Below, piece after piece: positions 1 through 9,490 of a stretch of 64,000 nt of DNA. The stretch comes from Streptomyces griseus (GTDB lineage Bacteria > Bdellovibrionota > Bdellovibrionia > Bdellovibrionales > Bdellovibrionaceae), in NCBI GenBank assembly GCA_943330705.2, contig CALQIT020000003.1, positions 42,506 to 106,505 of the forward strand, in the 5' to 3' direction. How positions within the stretch are numbered: the stretch's first letter is position 1; the number at the start of each line of letters is the position of its first letter. Below the pieces are notes generated by a model. That model did no database searches, was not told the origin of the DNA, and saw nothing but the letters and a program-made list of their open reading frames with translations. The position numbers and the translations under genes were made by a program.

Positions 1-129
1 TTGAAAAAAGGAGATGTTTTTTCAACCGAGTTAATCGAGACCTGGATCAATTGGAAGATAGAAAAAGAAATTCGTCCAATCCAACAACGCCCAGTCCCTT
101 ACGAATTTTACCTTTACTACGATCTGTAA
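1..129 (+). CDS. glnA: Glutamine synthetase C-terminus (partial, enters from the left edge)
   Basis: Only the last 42 codons are inside the window, in frame from base 1 to a TAA at 127-129. The tail contains a 'DLIETW'-like helix (here ELIETWINWK) and ends PYEFYLYYDL, which matches the conserved end of type I glutamine synthetases (ATP-dependent formation of glutamine from glutamate and ammonia, cytoplasmic dodecamer). The active-site part lies outside, so function rests on the tail alone. A strong hairpin terminator follows about 65 bases after the stop, so this gene ends its transcript here. The main alternative is another protein with a similar tail, which I consider unlikely. Confidence 0.68.
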   Translation: MKKGDVFSTELIETWINWKIEKEIRPIQQRPVPYEFYLYYDL

Positions 130-195
130 ATAACTATTGCTTAAAAGCATCGGATTCCTAACCAGGGTCTGATTGCAGCGTGTAAAATCTAAGTT

Positions 196-235
196 GGCGG
201 TAAGCTAAAATATAGCTTGCCGCTTTTCTTTTTTT
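196..235 (+). terminator. Rho-independent terminator after glnA
   Basis: An 11-bp stem (197-207 with 213-223, including one T-G wobble) closes a five-base loop and is followed by a T-rich run at 224-235. It sits between the glutamine synthetase stop and the next start at 261, so it separates the two transcripts. Confidence 0.85.
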
Positions 236-260
236 AAATTTCAAGCTACCCTTAGGCAAT

Positions 261-659
261 ATGAAAAACGAATCTTATCGAAATTTTATGGGATATCTCT
301 GGGTTCAAAAAGAGGACAACGTTTATACTATCGGAATCAACGAAGATGGCCTCGAAGACTTTGAAACTATCGAGTCCGTTGATTTGCCGCGCGAGAACGA
401 GGAAATTGAAGCCGACGTTGTTTGCGGAGCCTTAGAGACCGATGAGGGTCCATTGGATTTGTATTCGCCTGTTTCTGGGAAAGTTATTGAACTCAATCCC
501 GCGGTTATCGAGGATCCATCAATCATCACCGAAGATCCCTATGATGCCTGGCTTTTGAAAGTCGAATCTGACGAGGAAATGGATGAACCAGATGACGACG
601 ATGACGACGATGATGACGACGATCGTGATAGGGAAAAAGACGAGGACGAGGAAGACTAA
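261..659 (+). CDS. GcvH-like lipoyl-domain protein lacking the lipoyl lysine, with acidic tail
   Basis: 132 residues. Residues 5-105 follow the glycine-cleavage H-protein fold: GYLWVQKEDNVYTIGI near the N-terminus and DLYSPVSGKVIELN at 66-79. In true H-proteins the lipoylated lysine sits in an ESVKAASDLYSP-type motif; the aligned stretch here is ETDEGPLDLYSP, so the lysine position is Glu62. The protein should therefore not carry lipoate. The last 25 residues are almost all Asp/Glu, with a run of eleven Asp (repetitive GAT/GAC codons at 591-623). No other glycine-cleavage gene is nearby. The fold assignment is fairly secure; the role is unknown, possibly a scaffold or a moonlighting H-like protein. 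The gene is monocistronic between a terminator and the convergent pst operon. Confidence 0.75.
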   Translation: MKNESYRNFMGYLWVQKEDNVYTIGINEDGLEDFETIESVDLPRENEEIEADVVCGALETDEGPLDLYSPVSGKVIELNPAVIEDPSIITEDPYDAWLLKVESDEEMDEPDDDDDDDDDDDRDREKDEDEED

Positions 660-705
660 TTAGTTCATTGTTGGGAATAGATACTACAATGGGCGTTGAA
701 CCTGA

Positions 706-747
706 AACCTGTGATTTTCAACCTGTGATTTGCAATCTGTGATTTGT
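706..747. repeat. Three tandem copies of a 14-bp unit
   Basis: The unit AACCTGTGATTTKC occurs at 706-719, 720-733 and 734-747, with one to two changes between copies. It lies in the space between two convergent genes (gcvH-like and pstB). No coding or hairpin role is visible. Confidence 0.85.
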
Positions 748-760
748 AAAAGAGGATCCC

Positions 761-1549
761 TTAACCAAAGCGGCCCGTTATATAGTTTTCGGTGCGCTGA
801 TCTGTCGGGGTTGTAAAAACCTTTTCTGTGGCTCCAAACTCAATGAGATCACCCAAATACATAAAGGCTGTATAGTCAGATGCTCGTCCTGCCTGATGCA
901 GATTGTGGGTTACAATCACAATGGTTACAGTTTTTTTCAGCTCAACAATAAGGTCTTCAATATGGCCGGTTGATACTGGATCCAATGCCGAAGTTGGCTC
1001 GTCAAGAAGCAGAATTTCAGGTTCAGTTACAAGGGCTCTGGCGATACAAAGTCGTTGCTGCTGACCGCCGGAAAGTGCCAATGCCGAGCTATGAATTCGA
1101 TCTTTGACTTCCTGAAACAATCCCGCCTGTTCGAGGGCCTTTTCAACTCGGTCGTCAATAAAACTTTTTTTACGTATTCCACGGACTCGCAATCCGTAAG
1201 CAACATTTTCAAAAATCGATTTCGGAAAAGGATTTGGTTTTTGAAAAACCATTCCGATTCGCATTCTGACTTCAATTGGATCGATATCCTTTGCCAAAAT
1301 ATTACGATCTTCAGGAAAAAGTCGAATCTCCCCCTGATAATTAGCATTTTGATACAGATCATGCATCCTATTGAAACAGCGTAAAAGCGTTGTCTTGCCG
1401 CAGCCAGAAGGACCAATTAGGGCCGTTATTTTCGAGTCATAAATTGGCATATTGATCGAGTTCAAAACCTTTTTCTCTCCGTAAGAAAAATGCAGATCCT
1501 TGATGTTTGCTCGGATCGCCAAATTATTTGCAGAATCAGAGGTTACCAT
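761..1549 (-). CDS. pstB: Phosphate ABC transporter ATPase PstB
   Basis: 262 residues, usual length for PstB, the cytoplasmic ATPase that powers high-affinity phosphate import. Visible motifs: Walker [10 protein letters not shown] (46-54), ABC signature LSGGQQQRL (158-166), Walker [13 protein letters not shown] (179-190), and the His switch in [10 protein letters not shown]. The PstB-type Q-loop region [11 protein letters not shown] follows at about 101-111. It is the last gene of pstS-pstC-pstA-pstB and overlaps the end of pstA by seven bases. No phoU follows, although phoU commonly closes this operon; the next gene is convergent. The identity is very secure. Confidence 0.96.
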   Translation of the reverse strand: MVTSDSANNLAIRANIKDLHFSYGEKKVLNSINMPIYDSKITALIGPSGCGKTTLLRCFNRMHDLYQNANYQGEIRLFPEDRNILAKDIDPIEVRMRIGMVFQKPNPFPKSIFENVAYGLRVRGIRKKSFIDDRVEKALEQAGLFQEVKDRIHSSALALSGGQQQRLCIARALVTEPEILLLDEPTSALDPVSTGHIEDLIVELKKTVTIVIVTHNLHQAGRASDYTAFMYLGDLIEFGATEKVFTTPTDQRTENYITGRFG

Positions 1550-2466
1550 CTGGTCTTCTTCCTAAAACGATATCGTAGATAAATTGCCAAGCTATTCATT
1601 GTCAGGGTCAACAGTAAAAGAATTATCCCAGTTGCCGCTGCGTTTATATGAAATTCGGATTGTGGGCGCGAAATCCAATTGAACATCTGTATCGGCAGCA
1701 CCGTGAAATCGCTTTTTAGCCATGCGAAACTTAAAAAAGGAGGCTCGGAAATAATCGGCGAGTCCGGAAGAAAAGCGATAAACGTGAGGGCGCCGACGGT
1801 GATTAAGGGTGCTGTCTCTCCGACCGCCCTAGATAAAGCCATGATAACGCCGGTCAGAATTCCGCCAGTTGAATAGGGCAGAAGATGGTGCCAACAAATT
1901 TGCCACTTGGTGGCGCCAAGAGCTGCGGCGGCCTCGCGAATGGATCCAGGAATGGCCCGCAAGGATTCCCTTGTGGTAACAATAATAATAGGCAGAACCA
2001 AAAGACCCAAGGTCAACCCGGCGGTTAAAACACTATGTCCAAGATTGAAGCGATAGATAAAAATTCCAAGTGCCATCAGGCCAAAAATTATCGATGGTAT
2101 GGCCGCCAAATTTATGATGTTGAGCTCGATAAAGGCAGTGATAAAATTTTTCCGAGAATACTCCTCAAGATAAACACCAGCGGCAATGCCCAACGGGATC
2201 GCACTAAGGGCGGTTGTTAGCATGACATATAAAGAACCCACCCACGCCGATAAAATCCCTGCTTTATCGGCAAATCTCGAGGGAAAACTGCTTAAGAACT
2301 GCGCGTTGATTCGAGGTACACCGGTGATTGCCAAATCAGTAACTAAAATAAGCAAGGTCAGTAAAATAAAAGCAAGACTCAACCAACCAAGGATCACAAA
2401 AATTAGATCGCTATTGCGCTTTCTTTGAATATCCTTAGGAGTCGTAACCAATTCAGCCGACCTCAA
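1543..2466 (-). CDS. pstA: Phosphate ABC transporter permease PstA
   Basis: 307 residues with about six hydrophobic membrane helices, the first at about 22-46. The permease (EAA) loop is seen as [21 protein letters not shown] at about 178-198, which contacts PstB. It forms the membrane channel together with PstC. The start overlaps the pstC stop by four bases (ATGA), and the end overlaps pstB, so the three are translationally coupled. Length and motif match the PstA family; the neighbours settle PstA against PstC. Confidence 0.95.
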   Translation of the reverse strand: MRSAELVTTPKDIQRKRNSDLIFVILGWLSLAFILLTLLILVTDLAITGVPRINAQFLSSFPSRFADKAGILSAWVGSLYVMLTTALSAIPLGIAAGVYLEEYSRKNFITAFIELNIINLAAIPSIIFGLMALGIFIYRFNLGHSVLTAGLTLGLLVLPIIIVTTRESLRAIPGSIREAAAALGATKWQICWHHLLPYSTGGILTGVIMALSRAVGETAPLITVGALTFIAFLPDSPIISEPPFLSFAWLKSDFTVLPIQMFNWISRPQSEFHINAAATGIILLLLTLTMNSLAIYLRYRFRKKTRW

Positions 2467-3410
2467 TCGTAGGCCTCTCTGAATTTTCTACGCAACCAAA
2501 AAGCTAGAATATTAAAAAGCAAAGTCATACAGAAAAGAGTCAATCCAGCGACATAGATAGTTTGGTAACCGATCGAACCATGGGGTAAGTCACCCATGCT
2601 GACCTGAACAATGTATGCGGTTAAAGTTTCTGCCGGTTGTAAAGGATTAAGTGTCAGATTGGGTTGCATACCAGCGGCGATCGAAACAACCATAGTTTCG
2701 CCCAAGGCTCGAGAAATTGCTAAGATGTAGGCGGATGTAATTCCAGAAAACGCAGCGGGAATAACGACAAAAAATCCAGTTTCCAATCGCGAAGCCCCAA
2801 GTGCAAACGAGGCTTCCCTGAGATGCGATGGGACACCCCTCATGGCGTCTTCGGCCAAAGAGCTAACATAGGGGATAATCATGACTCCCATAACCAATCC
2901 GGCAGAAAGAACATTAAATCCCGAAGTATCCGGAAAAATTTTTTGAATTATCGGGGATACAAATAGCAAAGCAAAATACCCATAAACCACTGTCGGAACG
3001 GCAGCCAATAGCTCTAGCAATGGCTTGAGTACTTCGCGCTTTGCCATTGAAAGGTATTCGCTCAAATAGACAGCTACAATCGTTCCCAGTGGAATTGCTA
3101 AAATAAGTGCAACCGAGGTCGCCAGTAAGGTTCCTGAAACCAATGGCAAAATGCCGTATTTTGCATCCGAAAATAAAGGTGTCCACTGGGTGGAAGTTAA
3201 AAATTCCTTCAGCGAAACTTTAGCAAAAAAAGGTAGGGATTCGGATACCAAAACGTAAAGAATGCCGACGGTAACTAAAACAGAGGATGCGGCCGCCAAA
3301 AAAAGAAGGGCCTCAATGATAAACTCCTGTAAACGGCGAATCCGGCGAACCGGGTGGTTGGCGGACGTAAAAAGGGCAATTTTGCTGACTTTAGCTGCTT
3401 TTACACCCAA
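2463..3410 (-). CDS. pstC: Phosphate ABC transporter permease PstC
   Basis: 315 residues, about six membrane helices, with an N-terminal cytoplasmic stretch of about 28 residues before the first helix. The EAA loop appears as REASFALGASRLETGFFVVIP. The C-terminal region includes ALGETMVVSIAAGMQPN, typical of PstC. It starts immediately after the pstS stop (3411) and overlaps pstA by four bases. It is the partner of PstA in the inner-membrane phosphate channel. Confidence 0.95.
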   Translation of the reverse strand: MGVKAAKVSKIALFTSANHPVRRIRRLQEFIIEALLFLAAASSVLVTVGILYVLVSESLPFFAKVSLKEFLTSTQWTPLFSDAKYGILPLVSGTLLATSVALILAIPLGTIVAVYLSEYLSMAKREVLKPLLELLAAVPTVVYGYFALLFVSPIIQKIFPDTSGFNVLSAGLVMGVMIIPYVSSLAEDAMRGVPSHLREASFALGASRLETGFFVVIPAAFSGITSAYILAISRALGETMVVSIAAGMQPNLTLNPLQPAETLTAYIVQVSMGDLPHGSIGYQTIYVAGLTLFCMTLLFNILAFWLRRKFREAYD

Positions 3411-4466
3411 CTAAAATTTGCCTTCTCTTTTCATTAGGTCCTCAATTTTCATTCCCACTTCAGAGTGCCCCTGGAATACGGTACCATTTTTCCCTTTTTT
3501 GAAATGCTCTATAGCCATGCTATAAACTTTTTCAGGAAGAGCTACATATTTGACTTGCTCTACCAGCTTGGCAGCATTGCTAAGATAGAACTCAGTAAAC
3601 TTTTTAACTTCAGGGCGCTTTGCAGAGGTCTCAGAAATATAGATAAACAGCGGACGAGAAAATGGCTGATATGTTCCATTTTCAACCACCTCTTTGCTTG
3701 GTAGAACTCCAATTTTTGTTGTTGGATTAACCACTAAAAGGGCTCTAATTTTTGCTTTGTTTTCGCCATAATAGGACATCGGGATATATCCCAAAGAATT
3801 TTTCTCAGAAGAAATTCCTTGGATCAAAGTGTTGTCATCTTCGCTGGCCGTGTAGTCACCTCGGCTTGATTTCGCTTTGCCGACAACAGCTTCTGTAAAG
3901 TAATCAAAGGTTCCGGAATCAGATCCAGCGCCAAAAAGTTTAATTGGGGCATCTGGCCACTTTGGATTCACTTGATTCCATTTAGTAATTTTCCCTTGGG
4001 CCTCTGGTTCCCAGATCTTTTTCAGTTCAGCAATTGTTATTTCCTTCAACCATGTATTACTTCGGTGCACTGCCAAGACAATAGCATCGAAGCCGACGGG
4101 CAATTCAAAAAACTTTATACCGGCTGCTTTGCAGGCATCAATTTCAGATTGTTGAATCGGACGTGAAGCATTCTGAAGATCGGTTTCGCCACGGCAGAAT
4201 TTCTTAAAGCCGCCACCGGTTCCAGAAATTCCAACAATTACTTTTGTCTTTTCAGAATCAACTTTTTGAAACTCTTCGGCCACGGCCTCGGTAATTGGAT
4301 AAACCGTGCTACTGCCGTCAATCCGAATCAATTTACTATCAACAGCAAAAGCCTTTGAGCACAGTAAAAGGGCAATCAAAGCGAAGATTGAGGTCAGAAG
4401 CATATTGAAGTCAAAATATCGTGAAATTTCGCTATGTTGTCGATAGGAAGTCTTAGACTTAGGCAT
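3411..4466 (-). CDS. pstS: Phosphate-binding periplasmic protein PstS
   Basis: 351 residues. A hydrophobic segment at about 23-40 followed by AFA-VDS marks a signal peptide with an unusually long N-terminal lead; the ATG at 4466 has a good AAAAGGAG site, so I keep this start over Met22. The mature part shows the phosphate-binding signatures [27 protein letters not shown] (about 79-94) and [12 protein letters not shown] (about 176-187). It captures phosphate in the periplasm and hands it to PstCA. First gene of the operon, with possible Pho-box-like repeats about 60-90 bases upstream. Confidence 0.94.
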   Translation of the reverse strand: MPKSKTSYRQHSEISRYFDFNMLLTSIFALIALLLCSKAFAVDSKLIRIDGSSTVYPITEAVAEEFQKVDSEKTKVIVGISGTGGGFKKFCRGETDLQNASRPIQQSEIDACKAAGIKFFELPVGFDAIVLAVHRSNTWLKEITIAELKKIWEPEAQGKITKWNQVNPKWPDAPIKLFGAGSDSGTFDYFTEAVVGKAKSSRGDYTASEDDNTLIQGISSEKNSLGYIPMSYYGENKAKIRALLVVNPTTKIGVLPSKEVVENGTYQPFSRPLFIYISETSAKRPEVKKFTEFYLSNAAKLVEQVKYVALPEKVYSMAIEHFKKGKNGTVFQGHSEVGMKIEDLMKREGKF

Positions 4467-4528
4467 AACGGGCTCCTTTTATTAAAATTGCTAGTGCTTT
4501 GGTGTTAGCGCAGCCACTGATTTCGGTC

Positions 4529-4556
4529 ATGTCAGGGTTTCTTCAGGAATCTTCAG
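4529..4556 (-). promoter_or_regulatory. Pho-box-like direct repeats upstream of pstS
   Basis: On the minus strand three heptamers CTGAAGA, CTGAAGA and CTGACAT follow each other with 10- and 11-base steps, ending about 63 bases before the pstS ATG. PhoB-type sites are direct heptamers (CTGTCAT-like) repeated every 11 bases, and the operon is the classical PhoB target. The match is imperfect and no clear -10 was found, so this is a candidate only. Confidence 0.35.
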
Positions 4557-4684
4557 ACTGCTGCTAGGAGCGTTGTAGGCCACAGGGCCAAGACTATGAA
4601 TTATTTCCAGGTATTACATAGGAACCTGGACTGATCTAGGCGGGGTTTTTGGGCTATGCTCTTACATGTAGGAGCCTTTTTGTT

Positions 4685-5479
4685 ATGATCCGGGAATGGA
4701 TTGAGTACCTGTCGACCGACGCATCACCCCTGGCCCGCCAGTTTAAGCTGGTCCAGCAAAGTATTGCTATTAAAGAGCGCTATTTACGCTGCGAAACGAG
4801 CTGGTCTGCACACCTAAACCACTGTCATAATTTTATTCAAGCCGAGATCTACGCAACTAAAGCAAAATCCGTAGCTATTTTAGGCAGTGGGCATTTATTA
4901 GAGACCCCAATAAGTCTATTTGAATCCTTTGAGAGAATAGACCTCTATGACTTTGTATTTCCAAACTCGATACGCAAGATCGCCCGCTTAGACCCACGGA
5001 TTCGGCTCTTTGAAGCAGATTTATCAGGGGTGTTACAAGAACTTAAAACAAGTTTGCGGCTCTCGTTATCCGGCTTGTCTGGGTTGCCCGGCTTGCCGAT
5101 CCCACAACCTTTTAAACTTTCATTTCAGCCAGATTTGCTGGTTTCCGCCAACATTTTGTCGCAATTGCCAATTCATCCAGTTAGTTATTTGATGAAAAAA
5201 TATCCGCTTCGCTACACTGAACAGGAGCTTGTGGATTTTATCACAAATCTGTTGAAATCACATTTGGCGACAGTCCATCAGCACGGACAGGGATTTCTGA
5301 TCTCTGACTTTAAAAAAATCACCACCGACTATAATACACAAACTAGTGAGTCCGATCCAACCCTGATGGGTCTTGAGCCCCTAGCCCATGCCAAGATCTG
5401 GGATTGGCAAATTATCCCACGCGGGGAAATTGAAAACCGAACTAGCACTTGTTTAAAAGTTCTAGCCACAAGACTCTAG
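4685..5479 (+). CDS. Unknown protein with a SAM-methyltransferase-like Rossmann segment
   Basis: 264 residues from the ATG at 4685, chosen because AGGAG lies about ten bases upstream; an in-frame start 36 bases earlier is possible. The centre has a beta-alpha-beta pattern, KSVAILGSGHLLETPISLF (about 70-88), followed by a second strand ending in an acidic residue (RIDLYDF), then RLFEADLSGVL. This is the order seen in SAM-dependent methyltransferases (nucleotide loop, acidic residue for ribose, second acidic strand). Leu/Ser/Gly-Leu repeats at about 130-145 look like a linker. No catalytic motif is recognisable. It is divergent from pstS and convergent with the transglutaminase gene. I do not recognise a named family. 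Confidence 0.7.
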   Translation: MIREWIEYLSTDASPLARQFKLVQQSIAIKERYLRCETSWSAHLNHCHNFIQAEIYATKAKSVAILGSGHLLETPISLFESFERIDLYDFVFPNSIRKIARLDPRIRLFEADLSGVLQELKTSLRLSLSGLSGLPGLPIPQPFKLSFQPDLLVSANILSQLPIHPVSYLMKKYPLRYTEQELVDFITNLLKSHLATVHQHGQGFLISDFKKITTDYNTQTSESDPTLMGLEPLAHAKIWDWQIIPRGEIENRTSTCLKVLATRL

Positions 5480-5489
5480 CGACAACATT

Positions 5490-7466
5490 CTAGATAGGTC
5501 CCGCTTCAAGGGAACGAATTGCCTTTTTTGCTTCGCTAAGGCCAAATTTGTGTCGATGACTTTGGTCTAGTTCAGTGGTACTCTTACCAAACCGATCTGC
5601 CAGATAGAAGTTAACAATTTGATCTGTCCTAATTTCGCAGTTGGGATATTTATCAACAATCTTTTTTCTAAAGATCAGCGGCGAATCCCATGGATTCTTA
5701 GAAATCCCATTTTTTTGCGACCAGGAAATTAATCTTAAATAAATCTTCTGAGACTCAGTCAATTTGCCCCTTGAATTTGATAGTCGAAAAAAAACCAAAC
5801 TAAATAAAGTTGCAAATAGAATAGCGACGATAAAAAGAACGCTTTTTGGAAATTTCAGGCTTAGAAATATTTCTCGCTGTTTATTCAGATCAAAATCAAG
5901 CAGAAATTGCGTCCACATAAAGTTCAAGGATTCAGCAAATAGGGTGACTTTATCCCAGTATATTTCAAGCCGAGATACAAGACTCTTGCGAAGGGCATTG
6001 ATATCTTTTGCGCCAGCAAGGTCTGCAGGTAGCGAGAAAAAAATGTCGGCGCCCAACTCGATCCGCAAAGGTGAAACCTCATTGACCAGATCAAGAGTTT
6101 CCCAAAACCCATTATCGTTAACGTATTCAATCCAAGCATGTGCATCTTTCTGCGTGACCTTCCAAAAACCACCATACTCATTCCAGACACCACCTTGATA
6201 ACCAATTACCAGTCGGGTTGGAACTCCCATATTCCGTAATAGAACCCCGCCACTGGCTGCAAAATGTTCACAAAAACCTTTCTTCCCCTTAAAGAGAAAT
6301 TCGTCCAGTGTTTTCGAATCAGTCCCGGGCTTTAAGGTGTAGTGAAAACTATTTTCTGCAAAAAAGAGTTTCAAATTTTTTACTTTTTCCTGAGTGGTCA
6401 AATTTCTTCCAGATAGCCGATTGACCAAGACTTGGAATTTATTGCTTACTGCGGTGGAGGATAGAAATGGCGCAATATCTAAAGGTAAATATTTTTTGCC
6501 ACTGCTGACTGTGCCGGTGTAACTCAGGCGCTCGCGAATAACTCCCTCCCGAGTCCGAAAAAGTCCATCAGGTCTTTGATAGACTTCCATGCTTTCGCTG
6601 AGGACGCGGGTGGTTCTTCGCTGAGTAGGCACTTGAGTGCTTTGGTTTGGCTCGAGTGTGATACGATAATTGAATTCTGATCCAGATGGGCTGCCCCGAT
6701 CTGCGTGTGTTTTTAATAGACTCCAATTCAAACCATCAGATTGATCCAATATGAGGGTTGCCCAGTAAAGTTCGTCTGGTCGTAAAAGTTCTTTAGCGAC
6801 CTCGACCCGCATCACAAGTTCGTTAGAAAGGGCAAGTTCAGTTACAGATCCGGGGTTGACGACATCGGAAAGGCCAGAGGAAGCTGAACCTGCCCCTGTA
6901 TTAAAAGAGAACGAAGTTGCTTGGCGCGGGAAAAAAATAAAAAGAATTGCTGCAAATGGTAAAGATAAAAGAGTGGTCTGTAGTGTGACTCGGTATTGCC
7001 AATTGCGACGCCACGGTTTTTCGTCCCAACCAAGAAGTCCACACATCAATAGAAAAAAGGAAACAAAGCCTGGAATAACGATGTAAATTTCGAAATAGAA
7101 TACAAAGTTCACTCCAATGATCGCCAATCCCAACAGAATAAGGAAGGCCATATCGCTTTCCTCCCGAAGTTCTAAAATTTTCAAGGCCGTTAGAACAACC
7201 AAAATGGCAGTTATCGGGTCTTCTGAAACCAACAATCCGTAATAAAGTCTTACAATAACCACCAACAAAATTGCGGCAACGTTTATCAGCCAACGCTTCG
7301 GCTGAGCCAACTGAAATCGGTCAATTGCAAATCGCCATGCAATCAGTATAGCAACTGCAAACTGGGCAAAAAATGGAAGCTTTACTAAAACGGCAGCTAG
7401 TGAAAAAAAAAAGCCAGTGTATAAAAAAGAATTATTAAAAAATCCAACTCGGTCTTTCGCAATCAT
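5490..7466 (-). CDS. TgpA-type membrane transglutaminase-like protein
   Basis: 658 residues. The N-terminal 190 residues hold about six membrane helices (DUF3488-like), followed by a periplasmic transglutaminase core. The catalytic triad is visible: Cys in KGFCEHFAASGG (about 398), His in DAHAWIEY (about 444) and Asp in WETLDLVNE (about 458). A further helix near 550 and a DUF4129-like tail follow. This architecture is TgpA, found with MoxR and DUF58 proteins as here. The periplasmic substrate is not known from the sequence. The start overlaps the DUF58 gene stop by four bases, so it is the third gene of the operon. Confidence 0.88.
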   Translation of the reverse strand: MIAKDRVGFFNNSFLYTGFFFSLAAVLVKLPFFAQFAVAILIAWRFAIDRFQLAQPKRWLINVAAILLVVIVRLYYGLLVSEDPITAILVVLTALKILELREESDMAFLILLGLAIIGVNFVFYFEIYIVIPGFVSFFLLMCGLLGWDEKPWRRNWQYRVTLQTTLLSLPFAAILFIFFPRQATSFSFNTGAGSASSGLSDVVNPGSVTELALSNELVMRVEVAKELLRPDELYWATLILDQSDGLNWSLLKTHADRGSPSGSEFNYRITLEPNQSTQVPTQRRTTRVLSESMEVYQRPDGLFRTREGVIRERLSYTGTVSSGKKYLPLDIAPFLSSTAVSNKFQVLVNRLSGRNLTTQEKVKNLKLFFAENSFHYTLKPGTDSKTLDEFLFKGKKGFCEHFAASGGVLLRNMGVPTRLVIGYQGGVWNEYGGFWKVTQKDAHAWIEYVNDNGFWETLDLVNEVSPLRIELGADIFFSLPADLAGAKDINALRKSLVSRLEIYWDKVTLFAESLNFMWTQFLLDFDLNKQREIFLSLKFPKSVLFIVAILFATLFSLVFFRLSNSRGKLTESQKIYLRLISWSQKNGISKNPWDSPLIFRKKIVDKYPNCEIRTDQIVNFYLADRFGKSTTELDQSHRHKFGLSEAKKAIRSLEAGPI

Positions 7467-8413
7467 ACTTCATCCGATTGGAAAGCCGCTAGTTTTGTCC
7501 AGCAAAGATCTCCGTGGGCTGAGCCCTGGCCCCATCCTGACTGCCATAAGCCAATTTCAAGGCGAAATTCACGGTTGGATTGGGTTGCGCGATCAACCCA
7601 TAGACTCATTTGAGATATTCGCTCTTCAACATCATGAATGAATTCGGTTTGCTGCCATCGCAAGTCGATTGGACCATGGTCCCCGCCATCAAACTGCTGA
7701 ACCATCAACTGACCCGTTCGCGCTTTTACCTTCCAATCAATGCGGCGAAATGAAATAGAAGAATTCCAAGGTTGGTGTCCGATAAAGTCTTCTACGGGAC
7801 CCTTTCCTTTTTCTTTGCCATCCTCAATAGTGCCCAAATTTCCAAGAGGCAGATCAGGCAGTCCTTTTTTTGCTGGGTAAACGACAAATTTTCCATCGGA
7901 GGTTGCGAACTTCCAGCAATTGAAAAATCCAAACGGATAACGACTGCGAATAAAAACATTTGGAATTGGGTAAATCCCACGCTTAAAATCCGGAAGTAAG
8001 ATCTGGACGTTAGCTGTCGATGTTGGTTCGATCTCGTCAATTCCCGACCTCCGATTAGAATGGATAAACGCTTCAAGACCTCGGGTCGATATTCTATTTC
8101 TACTTTGAATATGCAAATTTAAAAAGCCTGGTCGGTCCGCAAAATACGAAAGAACAGAAGTACTTTGTATCGACAACTGATGGATATTTCGGTTGCTCAG
8201 TGCCATTGCTGTTACGAAAAAACTGAAAGCAATAAATACGTAAAGATAGACAAGATTATTCTGATAGACGTAGGCCATCCCTAAAAATACAAAACAGAAA
8301 ATGCCAACATACATTCCTAAACGGGTCGGAATTATATATGTCCGCTGGGCGCGTCCGAATTTATAAAGTCGGTCAGAGCGGAACCGGTACCATTTTAATA
8401 AGCTTTTCAGCAA
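7463..8413 (-). CDS. DUF58 family protein
   Basis: 316 residues. The start of the family, with a basic N-terminus (AQRTYIIPTRLG) followed by two membrane helices at about 33-70, is present. The DUF58 core is in the C-terminal half, with the signature GDHGPIDLRW at about 246-255 after a QPWNSSISFRRIDWK stretch. DUF58 proteins pair with MoxR ATPases and transglutaminases in cell-envelope operons; the VWA-like fold suggests a scaffold or metal-site role. The gene overlaps moxR upstream by 41 bases and tgpA downstream by four. Confidence 0.88.
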   Translation of the reverse strand: MLKSLLKWYRFRSDRLYKFGRAQRTYIIPTRLGMYVGIFCFVFLGMAYVYQNNLVYLYVFIAFSFFVTAMALSNRNIHQLSIQSTSVLSYFADRPGFLNLHIQSRNRISTRGLEAFIHSNRRSGIDEIEPTSTANVQILLPDFKRGIYPIPNVFIRSRYPFGFFNCWKFATSDGKFVVYPAKKGLPDLPLGNLGTIEDGKEKGKGPVEDFIGHQPWNSSISFRRIDWKVKARTGQLMVQQFDGGDHGPIDLRWQQTEFIHDVEERISQMSLWVDRATQSNREFRLEIGLWQSGWGQGSAHGDLCWTKLAAFQSDEV

Positions 8414-9287
8414 CGGATTTGCCTTTCCTTATTCCTTGAAGGCCACAAAGTCGATGGCCCATTACCGCAACCCCAACAGCCTGAACATCATCTGGAGTTG
8501 CAAAACTTCTATTGTTTAAAAAGGCATAGGCCTTCGCGGCCCTGCCAATGGAAATGCCAGCGCGGGTCGATAGCGGATGAAACTCAGCCGAGTGTTTTCG
8601 GCTCACTTCCATCAGATCGCTGATATACCTAGCTAAAACTTTTGAAACCTCGACCTTTTCAGATTCCCTTTGTAGCAAAATAAACTCGTTGACCGTCAGT
8701 GACGGTTTCAACGCATCTATTTCTTTTCGCGGGTTGAATCCTTGAATCAAACTCATTTCGGATTCCTTGCTGGCAAAGTTCAACTCTAAGCTCATCATAA
8801 AACGGTCCAATTGACTTTCCGGCAATGGAAACGTCCCTACCTGCTGCGACGGGTTTTGCGTCGCAATCACGAAAAAAGGAACGGGTAGCTTTTTACTTTT
8901 TCCGTCGACAGCAACCTCCCCTTCTTCCATCGCTTGCAAAAGTGCGCTTTGAGTTCTTGGGTTTGCGCGGTTTAGCTCATCTGCCAACACGAGCTGTGCA
9001 AATAATGGCCCCTGGTGAAACTGAAAGCTTCGATTTTGCTCGTCATAAATTGTATTACCAATAATATCCGCTGGTAGCAGATCGCTGGTAAATTGCAGCC
9101 GGGAAAATTCAAGGCCCAATAGCTTTCCCATAACCTGCACCATGGTCGTCTTGCCAACCCCTGGAAGATCCTCAATCAGCAGGTGCCCTTGTGCCAGCAG
9201 ACAAGTTAGCCCAAGCTTTACCTCTTGTTGTTTATCCAGAATAAGTCTATTTGCCGTCTCTAGAACATGTTCAAGTTGGTTTGCCAT
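8373..9287 (-). CDS. moxR: MoxR family AAA+ ATPase
   Basis: 304 residues, the usual MoxR size. Walker A LPGVGKTT is at 41-48, Walker B VLADELNRA at 100-108, and sensor 1 is in FVIATQNPSQQ. The arginine-rich segment DRFMMSLEL and a C-terminal lid with HPLSTRAGISIGRAAKA follow. MoxR proteins act as chaperone-like ATPases on VWA or DUF58 partners, and this gene leads the moxR-DUF58-tgpA operon. The ATG at 9287 aligns with the usual family N-terminus. The exact target is unknown. Confidence 0.92.
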   Translation of the reverse strand: MANQLEHVLETANRLILDKQQEVKLGLTCLLAQGHLLIEDLPGVGKTTMVQVMGKLLGLEFSRLQFTSDLLPADIIGNTIYDEQNRSFQFHQGPLFAQLVLADELNRANPRTQSALLQAMEEGEVAVDGKSKKLPVPFFVIATQNPSQQVGTFPLPESQLDRFMMSLELNFASKESEMSLIQGFNPRKEIDALKPSLTVNEFILLQRESEKVEVSKVLARYISDLMEVSRKHSAEFHPLSTRAGISIGRAAKAYAFLNNRSFATPDDVQAVGVAVMGHRLCGLQGIRKGKSVAEKLIKMVPVPL

Positions 9288-9490
9288 ATTCTTAATAGAA
9301 TTTAGTTTGGTCGTTTTCCAGTCAAACCTTGCTTTCGCCTACTTTAAATCCTGGATGTAGGTCTGTCGCAAATTAAGACTCAGTACAAGCTTGTTGCAAG
9401 CTTGCCCAAGCCATTCATGTTATTGAAAATACTGCCGATGGGTTATGGCTACAAGTTCTCGAATTCACCATTTCAAATGGAGTGACTTTT

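Noticed and set aside
591..623. Asp-codon run in the GcvH-like gene as a functional DNA repeat
   Set aside because: It is explained by the acidic protein tail; codons alternate GAT/GAC without a fixed unit.
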